From: Halomonas alkalisoli
Lineage (GTDB): Bacteria > Pseudomonadota > Gammaproteobacteria > Pseudomonadales > Halomonadaceae
Direction of reading: 5' to 3'
Length of the DNA stretch: 64,000 nt
Assembly: GCF_021412585.1 (NCBI RefSeq)
Contig: NZ_JAKCMI010000019.1
Span: 1 to 64,000, forward strand
Below the pieces are notes generated by a model, which was not told the DNA's origin, ran no database searches, and saw only the letters and a program-made list of their open reading frames with translations. Of the stretch, positions 54,753 through 63,807 are shown piece after piece; position 1 is the first letter of the stretch; the number at the start of each line of letters is the position of its first letter. The position numbers and the translations under genes were made by a program.

Positions 54753-55667
54753 TCAGGCGTCGTTGAGCAGCGAGCGCAGCCTTGCCAGCGCCAGGGGGAG
54801 GTCATCCCCGAGCAGTTCCACATGGCTATCGGCCAGGTCGCTGCCGCGTATGCGGGCCACCGGCCCGGTGAGCCCGAGGGGGACATCGAGCTGCTCGGCC
54901 AGGCGGGGCAGCTGGCGGCGAATCAGGTCGGGGCGCTCGGCGCGGCCGCTGACGAGCATCAGGGCCGAGGCCTTGAGGCGTTCCACCGCCAGCGGCAGTT
55001 CGCCGAAGGGCAGGGGGGCGTCGAGCAGCTGGATGCGGTAGCCGGCATCGCTGCCGGCCAGGGCTGCCAGCAGCAGCCAGAGCGGGCCGGGGTCATCGGG
55101 CAGGGCGGCCATCAGTACGACGGGGCCCTTGACGACCTGATTGGCATGGTAGAGCCGGGTGCCGATCCGCGTGCGCAGGAAGGTTTCCAGGTTGACGCGT
55201 TGCAGCCTGGCACCGAGCTGGTCGTCCCAGCGCTCTTCCAGCTCGCGGATGGCGGGCTGCCAGAGCTCGGCCAGGCCGGTGGTCACCGGGTAGAGCGCCA
55301 GGCTCTGGTTGAACAGCCGCTCCAGCTGCGCCATGTCCAGCGCCTCCACGGCGGCAACCAGCTGGCGCCGCTGGCTGGGCCAATCCCCGGAGGCGGGCTC
55401 CGGGACGGGGGCGGCTTCGGGCTGGTCGAGCAGTTCCTTGACCTGGCTGACCGGCACGCCGCGGCTCAGCCACTGCAGGATCTGCTCGACGCGCTCGATG
55501 TCTTCCCGTGCGTAGAGGCGATGACCCTTGGGGGTGCGCTGGGGGCAGATCAGCCCGTAACGCCGTTCCCAGGCGCGCAGGGTGACCGAATTGACACCGG
55601 TTATGCGCGACACTTCGCGGATCGGATAGAGCGGTGTGTCGGCCGGGTGGGTTGCCTTGTCGGTCAT
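54753..55667 (-). CDS. MerR-family regulator of LitR/CarH type, 304 aa
   Basis: The N-terminal MerR winged helix is complete (YPIREVSRITGVNSVTLRAW, ERRYGLICPQRTPKGHRLYA). Residues 95-180 are the four-helix bundle and 180-304 the Rossmann-like cobalamin-binding fold (VVKGPVVLMAALPDDPGPLW, ASALMLVSGRAERPD) of CarH/LitR. But the DxHxxG motif giving the lower axial His is replaced by DDPGPL, and the Wx9EH element is not evident, so B12-based light sensing is probably lost. It likely represses its own operon through the palindrome at 55745-55768. Confidence 0.9.
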   Translation of the reverse strand: MTDKATHPADTPLYPIREVSRITGVNSVTLRAWERRYGLICPQRTPKGHRLYAREDIERVEQILQWLSRGVPVSQVKELLDQPEAAPVPEPASGDWPSQRRQLVAAVEALDMAQLERLFNQSLALYPVTTGLAELWQPAIRELEERWDDQLGARLQRVNLETFLRTRIGTRLYHANQVVKGPVVLMAALPDDPGPLWLLLAALAGSDAGYRIQLLDAPLPFGELPLAVERLKASALMLVSGRAERPDLIRRQLPRLAEQLDVPLGLTGPVARIRGSDLADSHVELLGDDLPLALARLRSLLNDA

Positions 55668-55744
55668 GCTCGCATCTGCCTCTCGCTGTTGTCATTGCCG
55701 TTCCAGGCCGCCGCAGGGTGCCAGGCACCCGGGCGTGACTCTCC

Positions 55745-55768
55745 TTGGTGGACAATATTGTACACCAA
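55745..55768. promoter_or_regulatory. palindromic operator upstream of the MerR/LitR operon
   Basis: The two 12-base arms TTGGTGGACAAT and ATTGTACACCAA are inverted repeats matching at 11 of 12 positions. MerR-type regulators bind such palindromes, and LitR sites contain TGTACA-like cores. A further GTACAA lies at 55778-55783. The palindrome is about 80 bases upstream of the regulator gene's start, fitting autoregulation. Confidence 0.75.
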
Positions 55769-55827
55769 TCGCGCAATGTACAACCATTGGCGTCGCAATC
55801 AGTGGGTGGTGCCTGCAGGGCGCGGCG

Positions 55828-56862
55828 TCAATCCTGGGCCGCCAGCGCATGCCCCAGGTGGTGGCCTGAGAGCCAGGCGTCCTCTACCCGCGGCCCGCGC
55901 CAGCCGTCGCCACAGAGCGCAAGGCCAGTGGTCGAGAGTCGATAGTCCCGATTGACGGCCTCGCCGCCGGCGAAGACATCGGGTTGGGCGTAGCGCCACC
56001 GGTGTGCGCCGATCGCCGTGATGGCGGGCAGCAGGGTCGAATCCGGCAAGGTCTTGCGAAAGGCGGTCAGCAGACTGTCGGCCACGCTGGTTTCATGCAT
56101 TTCCAGATGCGCTTCACTCCACTCCAGCCGGGCAAGCAGGGTGAGGCTTTCACCCTGCTGCTCACGGCCGGGCTTGTGGTCGTTGCGGGCGACGAAGCGC
56201 AGCGGACCCTCGGAGAACATCACGGCCTGCCAGTCAAGGGAGACCCCCGGCGCCGTGGCCAGCGGCCGGTCGAAGCAGGCCCATGCCGCCCAGCAGGGGC
56301 GCTGGATGACGCCCTCGCACGCCTCGGTCAGCCGGGAATCATGCGGCGCCACCAGTGCCTGAGCCTGGGGCGAAGGCGCCGTGATCACGACATGGTCGAA
56401 GGGGCCATGGTGCTGCCTGGCCTGATCCTGGAGCGACCAGCCGCCGGTGTCCCGCGCCAGCGAGACGATGCGACAGTTCGCCTCCAGGGCCAGCCCCCGG
56501 GAGAGGTGGCGCGTCACTGCGCTCATGCGTGGCTTGCCTGCGTAGCGTTCTCTGCCATCATGACGATAGTGCCAGCCGTCGTTCGTGACCCGCCACAGTT
56601 TCCAAGGCCAGGGCGCTATCAGGCCGGCCTTCAGCCAGGTTTCGGCTTCACGACGAAAGGCTTCGTCCCGGACGCTGAAGAACTGCGCGCCGATATCCAC
56701 CGTGGCGGCGGCGAGGCTCCGGCTGGTCATGCGGCCGCCGGGGCCGCGGGCCTTCTCGAACAGGGTGACCTGCCAGCCGGCGGCCTGAAGTACCCGCGCA
56801 CAGGCCAGGCCGGCGATGCCGGCACCGATGATGGCAGCTGTGGGGCGTGTCGGTGGTGACAT
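55828..56862 (-). CDS. renalase-like FAD-dependent oxidoreductase, 344 aa
   Basis: FAD-binding start (AAIIGAGIAGLACARVLQAA, FEKARGPGGRMTSRS), ATVDIGAQFFSVRDEAFRRE, and the C-terminal TGLALCGDGWRGPRVEDAWL with SGHHLGHAL, as in the renalase/amine-oxidase-like bacterial family. Bacterial renalases oxidise isomeric forms of NAD(P)H; whether this one does is not shown. It is divergent from the epimerase gene at 56967, and a TACA...TGTA element between them resembles the regulator's site, so both may belong to the light/stress regulon. Confidence 0.88.
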   Translation of the reverse strand: MSPPTRPTAAIIGAGIAGLACARVLQAAGWQVTLFEKARGPGGRMTSRSLAAATVDIGAQFFSVRDEAFRREAETWLKAGLIAPWPWKLWRVTNDGWHYRHDGRERYAGKPRMSAVTRHLSRGLALEANCRIVSLARDTGGWSLQDQARQHHGPFDHVVITAPSPQAQALVAPHDSRLTEACEGVIQRPCWAAWACFDRPLATAPGVSLDWQAVMFSEGPLRFVARNDHKPGREQQGESLTLLARLEWSEAHLEMHETSVADSLLTAFRKTLPDSTLLPAITAIGAHRWRYAQPDVFAGGEAVNRDYRLSTTGLALCGDGWRGPRVEDAWLSGHHLGHALAAQD

Positions 56863-56910
56863 GGAGGCCTCACACGGTGGATCGATTTTTACGTTAGACT
56901 AGCAGAAGCG

Positions 56911-56926
56911 TACAACGGCTGTATAA
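56911..56926. promoter_or_regulatory. possible LitR-type site between divergent genes
   Basis: TACAACGGCTGTATAA contains TACA and TGTA half-sites in the 56863-56966 space between the divergent renalase-like and epimerase genes. It resembles TGTACA-based sites in front of the MerR gene. Weak, by eye. Confidence 0.35.
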
Positions 56927-56966
56927 CTATCTGCGCGCCATCATGAATCCAGGGGAGGAGGGTGCT

Positions 56967-57878
56967 ATGCATGTGCTGATTACGGGTGGCAGTGGCTTCG
57001 TGGGACAGCGCCTCTGTCAGCGCCTCAAGGAGGCAGGGCATCGCCTGCAGGTGGTCTCGCGGGACCCTGCAGCCGTAAAGGGGCAGCTCCCGGCGGGCAC
57101 CGATCTTCGTCGCTCCGTGCTGGATTTCGTCGACTCGCCACCGGACGCCATCGTCAACCTGGCCGGCGAGCCGATAGCGGCGCGTCGCTGGAGCGACAGT
57201 CAGAAGAAGCGGCTGATCGACTCGCGAGTCAATATCACCCGCGACCTGGTGATCCTCTGCGAGCAGCTCAAGCAGTCGGGGGGGATGGCGCCGCGAGTGA
57301 TGGTGTCGGGCTCGGCCATGGGCTACTACGGCGACCAGGGCGATCGCGAGGTCACCGAAGAGACGCCGCCCCACGATGAATTCGCCCACCGACTCTGCAA
57401 GCGCTGGGAGGACACCGCCATGGAGGCGGCGGATTTCGGCACGCGGGTCGCCTTGCTGCGTACCGGCCTGGTGCTGGACCTCGGAGGCGGCAGCCTGGAG
57501 AAGATGCTGCCGCCCTTCAAGCTGGGGCTGGGCGGACGCTTCGGTGACGGCAAGCAGTTCATGCCCTGGATCCACCGCGAGGATCTGGTGCGCATCATTC
57601 AGTTCCTGCTGGAGCACGGCGAGATGGAGGGGCCCTTCAACGGTAGCGCCCCCCATCCGGTCACCAACGCCGAATTCACCCGCACCCTGGCAGGCCAGCT
57701 CCACCGGCCCGCAGCGCTGCCGGTGCCCGCCATCGCCCTGGAAACCGCCTTCGGCGAGATGGCCCGGCTGCTGCTGACCGGTGCCGACATGCGTCCTCGG
57801 CGCCTGCTCGACGCCGGCTTCGAGTTTCGCTATCCGACCCTGGAGGAGGCACTGGCGGAGATCCTGGGCAGGCGCTGA
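56967..57878 (+). CDS. TIGR01777-type NAD-dependent epimerase, 303 aa
   Basis: An extended-SDR protein: HVLITGGSGFVGQRLCQRLK (nucleotide loop), AIVNLAGEPIAARRWSDSQK (family hallmark NLAGxxxxxxRW), KRLIDSRVNITRDLV, VSGSAMGYYGDQGD, and MPWIHREDLVRIIQFLL plus the C-terminal DUF1731 zone (FGEMARLLLTGADMRPRRLL). Function of the family (YfcH-like) is uncertain. ATG 56967 has GGAGGAGGG upstream and is chosen over the in-frame ATG 56943. In light-responsive clusters of pseudomonads a similar gene accompanies phrB. Confidence 0.92.
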   Translation: MHVLITGGSGFVGQRLCQRLKEAGHRLQVVSRDPAAVKGQLPAGTDLRRSVLDFVDSPPDAIVNLAGEPIAARRWSDSQKKRLIDSRVNITRDLVILCEQLKQSGGMAPRVMVSGSAMGYYGDQGDREVTEETPPHDEFAHRLCKRWEDTAMEAADFGTRVALLRTGLVLDLGGGSLEKMLPPFKLGLGGRFGDGKQFMPWIHREDLVRIIQFLLEHGEMEGPFNGSAPHPVTNAEFTRTLAGQLHRPAALPVPAIALETAFGEMARLLLTGADMRPRRLLDAGFEFRYPTLEEALAEILGRR

Positions 57879-57898
57879 GCCGGCCCAGGGGGCTCAGC
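57874..57898. terminator. hairpin at the convergent ends of the epimerase and rapA
   Basis: GCTGAGCC (57874-57881) and GGCTCAGC (57891-57898) form a perfect 8-base stem that overlaps both stop codons. There is no T-run, so termination would be imperfect or rho-assisted. Confidence 0.5.
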
Positions 57899-60848
57899 GG
57901 CTCTCCTGGTCCACCGTGACGATCACGCGCACGGCGTCGAGCCGCAGGCGGGCCCCATCGATGGCCTCGTCCAGTTCGCTGCGCTCGCGACGCATGGCAT
58001 CGAGCTCCTCCTCGCGCACTGCCGGATTCAGCCGTGCCAGGGCTTCCAGGCGGGCGAGCTCGGTATCCAGTTCGCTGCGCATGCGGGCCTGGGCCGCTTC
58101 GATGATGCTCGGCAATTCCCGTTCGGCTTCCGCCTCGCCCTGGGTAAGCAGGTCGCGCAGCTGATCGTGGCGGCTGCGGATCAGGTCCCGCGCCATTGCC
58201 TTCTTGACCTTCTGCAGGTTCTTCGACAGTCCGGTGAAGGAGACCTTGTCGGTGAGCACGGCGCCGGATTCGTCGAGCAGCACCCGCACCGCGGTAGGCG
58301 GGAGGAAGCGGTTCACATGCAGGCGCCTGGGTGCCGGACAGTGGGTGCGGAAGATCAGCTCCGCCATCAGACGCCCGGCGGGAATCGCCGGGTGCCTGAG
58401 CAGGGACAGGGCGGTATTGCCCATGGTGCCGTCGATGATACGGCCCATCATCTCGCGCAGCAGCGGGTGCTCCCAGGAGAGCCGCTGCACGTCGTCGCGG
58501 GCCAGCGCCCGTGACCGGGAGAGCGTCGCCGTAAAACCCTCCTCGCCCTTGGCCAGGCCCGGCAGGCCGTCGAGCATGTGCTGGCTCGGCTGCAGGTGCA
58601 GCAGGCCGTTGCCCAGCTCCTGGCTGTCGACCCCGAAGACATCCATTGCCTGATCCAGGTAACGGGGCAGCGCCGCATCGTCGTCCAGCGCGCGGATGGC
58701 ACTGGCGACCGCCTCGGCGCGTGCCGGACGGCAGGCATTGAGTTCCAGCAGCCGGTTGCGGCCGGCGTCACGCTCGGCCAGGCGGCTGAGGAAGAGGGTG
58801 CGCGTCTCGGAGATGACCTCCTCCAGCGCCTCGTCGTCGAGCAGGGCCTCGGAGAGGGCGTCGCCGAAGGCATCGAAGAGCTCGTTGCCCACACCGTGGG
58901 GCGCCTGGAAGGCATCCATGCCGTCCCGGTACCAGCGCAGCAGGCGCTCGGCGGGGCTGGCCTCGAACAGCGGCACATGGATCTCGATGGCGTGTCGCTG
59001 GCCGATGCGGTCCAGGCGGCCGATGCGCTGTTCAAGCTGGTCGGGGTGCTGGGGCAGGTCGAACATCACCAGGTGCCGGCAGAACTGGAAGTTGCGCCCC
59101 TCCGAGCCGATCTCCGAGCAGACCAGCAGCTGGCTGCCCTCCTCCTCGTCGGCGAAGTCCGCCGCGGCGCGGTCCCGCTCCACCAGGGTCAGGCCCTCGT
59201 GGAAGAGCGGGGCGTGAATGCCACCCAGCACGCGCAGCGCCTCGGCCAGCTCCTGGGCCGTTTCGCGGCCATGGGCGATCACCAGTACCTTGCCGCCGGC
59301 GAAGCCGTGCTCGCCGTCGTCGCTCAGGCGCTCCATGAGCCAGGTCACCCGAGGATCGAACTGCCACCAGGGCTCGGCGTTGAGCGGATCCTCGGCCAGG
59401 GCGCGATACATGGCGTCCGGGTAGATCAGCACATCCGGGTGATCGAGTCCGGTCTCGATCAGCAGTTCGTCGAGGTAGTCCTCGTCGCGCTCGAGCTTGC
59501 GGAAGACGCGCCGGTAGGAGGAAGGCGGGGGCAGGTGGGCCAGGTGCAGGCGGCGCTCGGGGAAGCCGCCGACGTGACGGCGGCTGTTGCGGAACATCAC
59601 CCGGCCGGTGCCGTGACGGTCCAGCAGCTGGTCGCGCAGCTGGCTGCGGGCGCTCTCCTGCTGTGGCTCGCCGCTCTCGGGGTTGGCCAGGGTAGCCAGC
59701 AGGGCCAGGCTGTCGGGCTCGTCGATCACCGCCGCGATCCGCTCGCGGTCATCGCTGTCGTCGGCTGCGGGCAAGCGTTCCAGGGCGTCGATGGCCTGGG
59801 CCACCTCCACGTAGTGCTGCTCCTCGTCGCGGAAGCGCTCGAGGCTGTGGTAGCGGTCCGGGTCGAGCAGGCGCAGGCGGGCGAAATGGCTTTCCAGCCC
59901 CATCTGCTCCGGCGTCGCGGTCAGCAGCAGCACGCCGGGCACCGTCGTGGCGAGGCGCTCGACGCAGGCGTAGCCGGGGCCGACCTTCTCGGCGCTCCAG
60001 TCCAGGTGGTGCGCTTCGTCGACGATCAGCAGGTCCCAGCTGCAGGCCTCGGCCTGGGCCTGGCGGTGCGGGTTGGCGAACAGCCACTCCTGGCTGGCGA
60101 GCACCAGCTGGCCGGACTCGAAGGGGTTGGTCTCGGCCTGGGCCAGGCTCTGCTGCTCGTCGAGCAGGGTCACGTCCAGGGCGAAGCGGCGCAGCAGCTC
60201 CACCAGCCACTGGTGGGTCAGGCTCGGCGGCACCAGGATCAGCGCCCGTTCGGCGCGGCCGGTCAGCAGCAGCCGGTGCAGGATCAGGCCCGCCTCGATG
60301 GTCTTGCCCAGGCCGACCTCATCGGCGAGCAGTACCCGCGGGGCGTGGCGACGGGAGACCTCATCGGCAATATAGAGCTGGTGCGGGATCAGGTCGATGC
60401 GGGGGCCGGACATGCCCAGCGCCGGATTCTGCTCGATACGGTTGAAGTGGTGCAGCGTGCGAAAGCGCAGGTCGAACCAGTCGTTGCGGTCCACCTGGCC
60501 GGTCAGCAGGCGATCGCGGGCCTGGTCGAACTGCATGGTATCGGCCAGCTTGGCTTCGGGCAGCTCACGCAGCTCGCCCTTGGCATCCTCACCGATATAG
60601 ACGATCAGCCCGTCGACCTCCTTGCTGTCCTCGACCAGCAGCTGCCAGCCGTCGGCGGACTCGATGCGGTCGCCGCTGCCGAAGGCCACTCGGGTGAGGG
60701 GGGCCTGGCGACTGCTGTAGGTGCGGGTCTCCTGGCTGGCGCCGAACAGCACGGTAACGCTGCGCTGATCGCAACTGAGGATGGTGCCCAGGCCCAGTTC
60801 GGCCTCGCCGTCACTGATCCAGCGTTGGCCGGGTGAAAAGTCGCTCAT
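57894..60848 (-). CDS. rapA: RNA polymerase-associated helicase-like ATPase RapA
   Basis: The 984-residue Swi2/Snf2 protein starts SDFSPGQRWISDGEAELGLG with the two Tudor-like N-terminal domains. The ATPase has LLADEVGLGKTIEAGLIL (Walker A), VDEAHHLDW (Walker B, DEAH), LLLTATPEQMGL, and in the second lobe VCSEIGSEGRNFQFC and LEQRIGRLDRIGQRHAI. RapA recycles RNA polymerase after transcription. ATG 60848 is chosen by homology; the frame opens at 60896 with 16 more codons. Typical length is about 960-970 residues. Core housekeeping gene. Confidence 0.97.
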   Translation of the reverse strand: MSDFSPGQRWISDGEAELGLGTILSCDQRSVTVLFGASQETRTYSSRQAPLTRVAFGSGDRIESADGWQLLVEDSKEVDGLIVYIGEDAKGELRELPEAKLADTMQFDQARDRLLTGQVDRNDWFDLRFRTLHHFNRIEQNPALGMSGPRIDLIPHQLYIADEVSRRHAPRVLLADEVGLGKTIEAGLILHRLLLTGRAERALILVPPSLTHQWLVELLRRFALDVTLLDEQQSLAQAETNPFESGQLVLASQEWLFANPHRQAQAEACSWDLLIVDEAHHLDWSAEKVGPGYACVERLATTVPGVLLLTATPEQMGLESHFARLRLLDPDRYHSLERFRDEEQHYVEVAQAIDALERLPAADDSDDRERIAAVIDEPDSLALLATLANPESGEPQQESARSQLRDQLLDRHGTGRVMFRNSRRHVGGFPERRLHLAHLPPPSSYRRVFRKLERDEDYLDELLIETGLDHPDVLIYPDAMYRALAEDPLNAEPWWQFDPRVTWLMERLSDDGEHGFAGGKVLVIAHGRETAQELAEALRVLGGIHAPLFHEGLTLVERDRAAADFADEEEGSQLLVCSEIGSEGRNFQFCRHLVMFDLPQHPDQLEQRIGRLDRIGQRHAIEIHVPLFEASPAERLLRWYRDGMDAFQAPHGVGNELFDAFGDALSEALLDDEALEEVISETRTLFLSRLAERDAGRNRLLELNACRPARAEAVASAIRALDDDAALPRYLDQAMDVFGVDSQELGNGLLHLQPSQHMLDGLPGLAKGEEGFTATLSRSRALARDDVQRLSWEHPLLREMMGRIIDGTMGNTALSLLRHPAIPAGRLMAELIFRTHCPAPRRLHVNRFLPPTAVRVLLDESGAVLTDKVSFTGLSKNLQKVKKAMARDLIRSRHDQLRDLLTQGEAEAERELPSIIEAAQARMRSELDTELARLEALARLNPAVREEELDAMRRERSELDEAIDGARLRLDAVRVIVTVDQESR

Positions 60849-60990
60849 GATGCCTCGGGAATGCTGAAAACGGTGCACGCGCCGCCGATGGCTCAAGCCG
60901 CCGGCAGCAACAGGGCGGGCGATTCTAACGCAAAGCCCGCCACGGCTTAAGAGTGGTGATGTGCGACTAGAAGTGGTAGGGGGAGCGCCC

Positions 60991-61791
60991 TCAGTGCCGG
61001 TTCAGCCAGCTGTCGAGCTGGGCGCGGGAGAGTTCGCCCACATGGCGCTCCACGGCACGTCCTTCGGGGTTGAACAGCACCGTGGTGGGCAGGCCGGGGG
61101 ACTCCATGACTCGCATCATCTCCTGGCCGGGGTCGAGCAGCGGGTAGCGAAAGGCCAGCGTCTGCTCGTCGAGATAGCGTACCACCTGCAGCAGGTCCTC
61201 ACCTTGATTGACCACCACCACCGTGACGCCCTCCCGGGTGTCTGCCTCGGCCAGCAGCGGCATCTCGCGCAGGCAGGGCGGGCACCAGGTGGCCCACAGG
61301 TTGACCACGACCCGCTCGCCGCGCAGCGACTGCAGGTTGACCGGTTCGCCGTCGAGGTTCTCCAGAGTGACATCGGGCAGTTCGCGTATCGCCATGTCGC
61401 CGCCCAGCGGTGCCAGGGTGACCAGCACCAGCCACAGCGCCGAGGTGCCGATGGTAAGGCCCATGGCGCCGATCATCGACAGCAGGTGCTCGCGCAGCGA
61501 CCAGGCGGTCCAGACCAGTGCCGCCAGCAGTCCCCAGATACCGTGGAAGCCGGCTTGCCAGAGCTTCAGCACGTCCAGCGGGGCGGCGGCGTAGGCGTCC
61601 AGGTTCATGGCCACGTGCCCAAGGCGAGCGCCCACCAGCCAGGCCAGCACCAGGCCGTTGAACCAGCGGACCCGGGTGCCGGTGGAGAGGCCCAGCAGCA
61701 GCCATGCGGCCAGCAGCAACAGCAGGGCGCAGCCGATGGCATAGAGTCGGGGTATGGAAATCAGTACGGGGCCCAGGGCAAAGGCATCCAT
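60991..61791 (-). CDS. thioredoxin-like (TlpA) protein with N-terminal membrane domain
   Basis: Residues 1-140 hold four or five membrane helices (LYAIGCALLLLLAAWLLLGL, GLVLAWLVGARLGHVAMN, LLAALVWTAWSL, GLTIGTSALWLVLVTL); GARLGHV resembles the motif region of prolipoprotein diacylglyceryl transferase, without its other catalytic residues. The C-terminal 125 residues are a TlpA/ResA-type thioredoxin domain with VVVNLWATWCPPCLREMPLL (active site WCPPC) and GLPTTVLFNPEG (cis-Pro loop). It is probably a periplasmic-facing disulfide reductase. ATG 61791 has GGAG eight bases upstream; the frame opens at 61848. Confidence 0.9.
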   Translation of the reverse strand: MDAFALGPVLISIPRLYAIGCALLLLLAAWLLLGLSTGTRVRWFNGLVLAWLVGARLGHVAMNLDAYAAAPLDVLKLWQAGFHGIWGLLAALVWTAWSLREHLLSMIGAMGLTIGTSALWLVLVTLAPLGGDMAIRELPDVTLENLDGEPVNLQSLRGERVVVNLWATWCPPCLREMPLLAEADTREGVTVVVVNQGEDLLQVVRYLDEQTLAFRYPLLDPGQEMMRVMESPGLPTTVLFNPEGRAVERHVGELSRAQLDSWLNRH

Positions 61792-61923
61792 TGGGTTCAG
61801 CTCCGAGAACGGGGTCGGCGTTGGCGGCAGGACCGGGTAGAATCGCACACTTGTTTACACCACCGCGCAGGCTGAGCAAAGCCTACTGTGCGAGCAATGG
61901 TCTGTCACCTGGCGGGAGCCAAC

Positions 61924-62163
61924 ATGGCAAAGACGTCCTTCGATACCCTGAGAGTCCTGGCCATTGCCAGCCAGGCGCTGGGTTTCATCCTGATCATCAC
62001 CCTGGAAACCCTGATGGGCGATGCCGCCCGACCCTGGCAGGGCGTGACCCTGGCCGCCATGGTCCTCTGTGCCCTGTTTCTGGCCCTGGCACGCCTCTAC
62101 CGTCGCAACCGGGCGCGCAAGGCCATGGACCGCCGCCTGGCGGAAGACGATGACGATAGCTGA
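61924..62163 (+). CDS. small membrane protein, 79 aa
   Basis: Two membrane helices (VLAIASQALGFILIITLETL and GVTLAAMVLCALFLALARL) followed by a basic tail (YRRNRARKAMDRRLAEDDDD). GGGAG lies before ATG 61924, chosen over upstream in-frame starts at 61888 and 61897. Its last 14 bases overlap the following phospholipase-D-type gene, indicating coupling. Function unknown. Confidence 0.75.
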   Translation: MAKTSFDTLRVLAIASQALGFILIITLETLMGDAARPWQGVTLAAMVLCALFLALARLYRRNRARKAMDRRLAEDDDDS

Positions 62164-63730
62164 GCGTCGAGCCGCTGCCTGGGTTCGACGGCTGGCGGCT
62201 ACCCTGCTGGCCGCCTTGCCGTGGCTGCTGGCAGGCTGTGCCGCCAGCGCCGTTTCCCGTGAGCACGGCGCGGCGATGACGCCGGATGACATCGAAACGA
62301 CCTGGCTGGGCCAGTGGGCCGCCCAAAGCGCCGCCCCGCATGATGGCCAGAGCGGCTTCGCCCTGGTTTCCAGCGGACAAGACGCCTTCAGCCTGCGCGT
62401 CCTGCTCAGCGAGCAGGCCGATCAGCGGCTGGATATCCAGACCTACCTGATGGGGGACGGCCTGACCACCCGCGTCCTGCTCGCCCGCCTGCTGGACGCC
62501 GCCGAGCGGGGGGTGAAAGTACGGCTGCTCCTCGACGATATTGGCGCGGTGGGCCAGGGGCGTCGCCTGGCCGCACTGGATAGCCATCCCAACGTCCAGG
62601 TGCGCGTCTATAACCCGCTCGCCCTGGGGCGGGGCTACCTGACGACCCGGGTGCTGGCCTCGATCCCCCGGGCAGGGCGCCAGCATCGGCGCATGCACAA
62701 CAAGCTGTGGCTCGCCGATGGTGCGGTGGCCCTGGTCGGCGGGCGCAACCTGGGCGACGAGTACTACAGCGCCAGCGAGCCGCGCAACTTCTCCGACCTG
62801 GACATGATGGCCATCGGCCCGGTGGTCGAGCCACTCGCGAGAAGCTATTCCCTCTACTGGAACCATGGCCTGGCGCAGCCCATCGGTCGCTACCATCGCG
62901 CCGAGGAGGGGGCCTGGCGCGAGCTTCAGGCTTCCCTGGGAGAGTGGGTCGGCGACAATGGCGACGACGCCTATTTCACCGGGCTGCGCGAACGCTATGC
63001 CGATGCCGGGCAGGGGCCGCTGGTGGGCAGGCTGCACTGGGGCGAAGGCGTGGCGCTATGGGACCCACCGGGCAAGCCCGCCTGGCCAGGCCGACCTGCC
63101 CTGGCACGCACCATGGCCGGGGAGCTGCTCGCCGAGGTGGGCGAGCCGAGCGAACGACTGGTGGTGATCTCCGCCTACTTCGTGCCAGGCAGGGCCGGCA
63201 CGCAATACCTGCGGTCACTGGCCGATGCCGGCGTCGAGGTGGCGGTGTTCACCAACTCCCTGGAGGCCACCGATGTGCCGCTGGTGCATGGCGCCTATCA
63301 GGCGCGTCGCGACGGGCTGCTGCAGAGCGTTGTCCAGCTTCATGAGCTGCGCGCCGAACGGGAGCCCGGCAGCGAGGGGGAGATCAGCGTCGGGGGCTCG
63401 GCATCGGCCCTGCACATCAAGGCCCTCGGTATCGACAACGACCGGGTGTTCGTGGGCTCGGCCAACGCCGATCCACGCTCGGTGTGGTGGAATACCGAGG
63501 TGGGCGTGCTGGCCTACAGCGAGAGCCTGGCCGCCGAGCTTCAAGCGCTCGCCGATCTGGGCAAGAGCTCGGCGCTCAGCTATCGGGTCGATCGCACGGA
63601 AGCCGGGCAGCGTTATTGGCAGACCGAAATCGGCGGCGAGTCGGTGCGGCTGATGAGCGAACCTGGCGGCTTCTGGCGCCACCTGGGAGCCGGCGTCAGC
63701 CGGCTGGTTCCCTTGGATTCCTGGCTTTAG
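62150..63730 (+). CDS. phospholipase D-like (cardiolipin synthase-type) lipoprotein, 526 aa
   Basis: The N-terminus has a lipoprotein signal (LAATLLAALPWLLAGCAAS, Cys after LLAG) so it is lipid-anchored facing the periplasm. Two HKD motifs, the PLD catalytic signature, are present: RRMHNKLWLADGAVALVGGR and ALHIKALGIDNDRVFVGSAN. Spacing and NLGDEYYSA fit the PLD family that includes cardiolipin synthase C-type enzymes, but the substrate is not certain. ATG 62150 overlaps the previous gene's end. Confidence 0.9.
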   Translation: MTIAERRAAAWVRRLAATLLAALPWLLAGCAASAVSREHGAAMTPDDIETTWLGQWAAQSAAPHDGQSGFALVSSGQDAFSLRVLLSEQADQRLDIQTYLMGDGLTTRVLLARLLDAAERGVKVRLLLDDIGAVGQGRRLAALDSHPNVQVRVYNPLALGRGYLTTRVLASIPRAGRQHRRMHNKLWLADGAVALVGGRNLGDEYYSASEPRNFSDLDMMAIGPVVEPLARSYSLYWNHGLAQPIGRYHRAEEGAWRELQASLGEWVGDNGDDAYFTGLRERYADAGQGPLVGRLHWGEGVALWDPPGKPAWPGRPALARTMAGELLAEVGEPSERLVVISAYFVPGRAGTQYLRSLADAGVEVAVFTNSLEATDVPLVHGAYQARRDGLLQSVVQLHELRAEREPGSEGEISVGGSASALHIKALGIDNDRVFVGSANADPRSVWWNTEVGVLAYSESLAAELQALADLGKSSALSYRVDRTEAGQRYWQTEIGGESVRLMSEPGGFWRHLGAGVSRLVPLDSWL

Positions 63731-63807
63731 CCCCTGACCGAAAACTGGCTGCGCTGGCCCCATGGTCGTGGTCGGGATGCCGAGACGCCGACAAGGAGAC
63801 GGGGAGG

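Noticed and set aside
54249..55955. 568-residue plus-strand gene
   Set aside because: Antisense shadow of phrB and the MerR-type regulator.
58578..60836. 752-residue plus-strand gene
   Set aside because: Antisense shadow of rapA, typical for GC-rich genes; no ribosome site and low-complexity composition.
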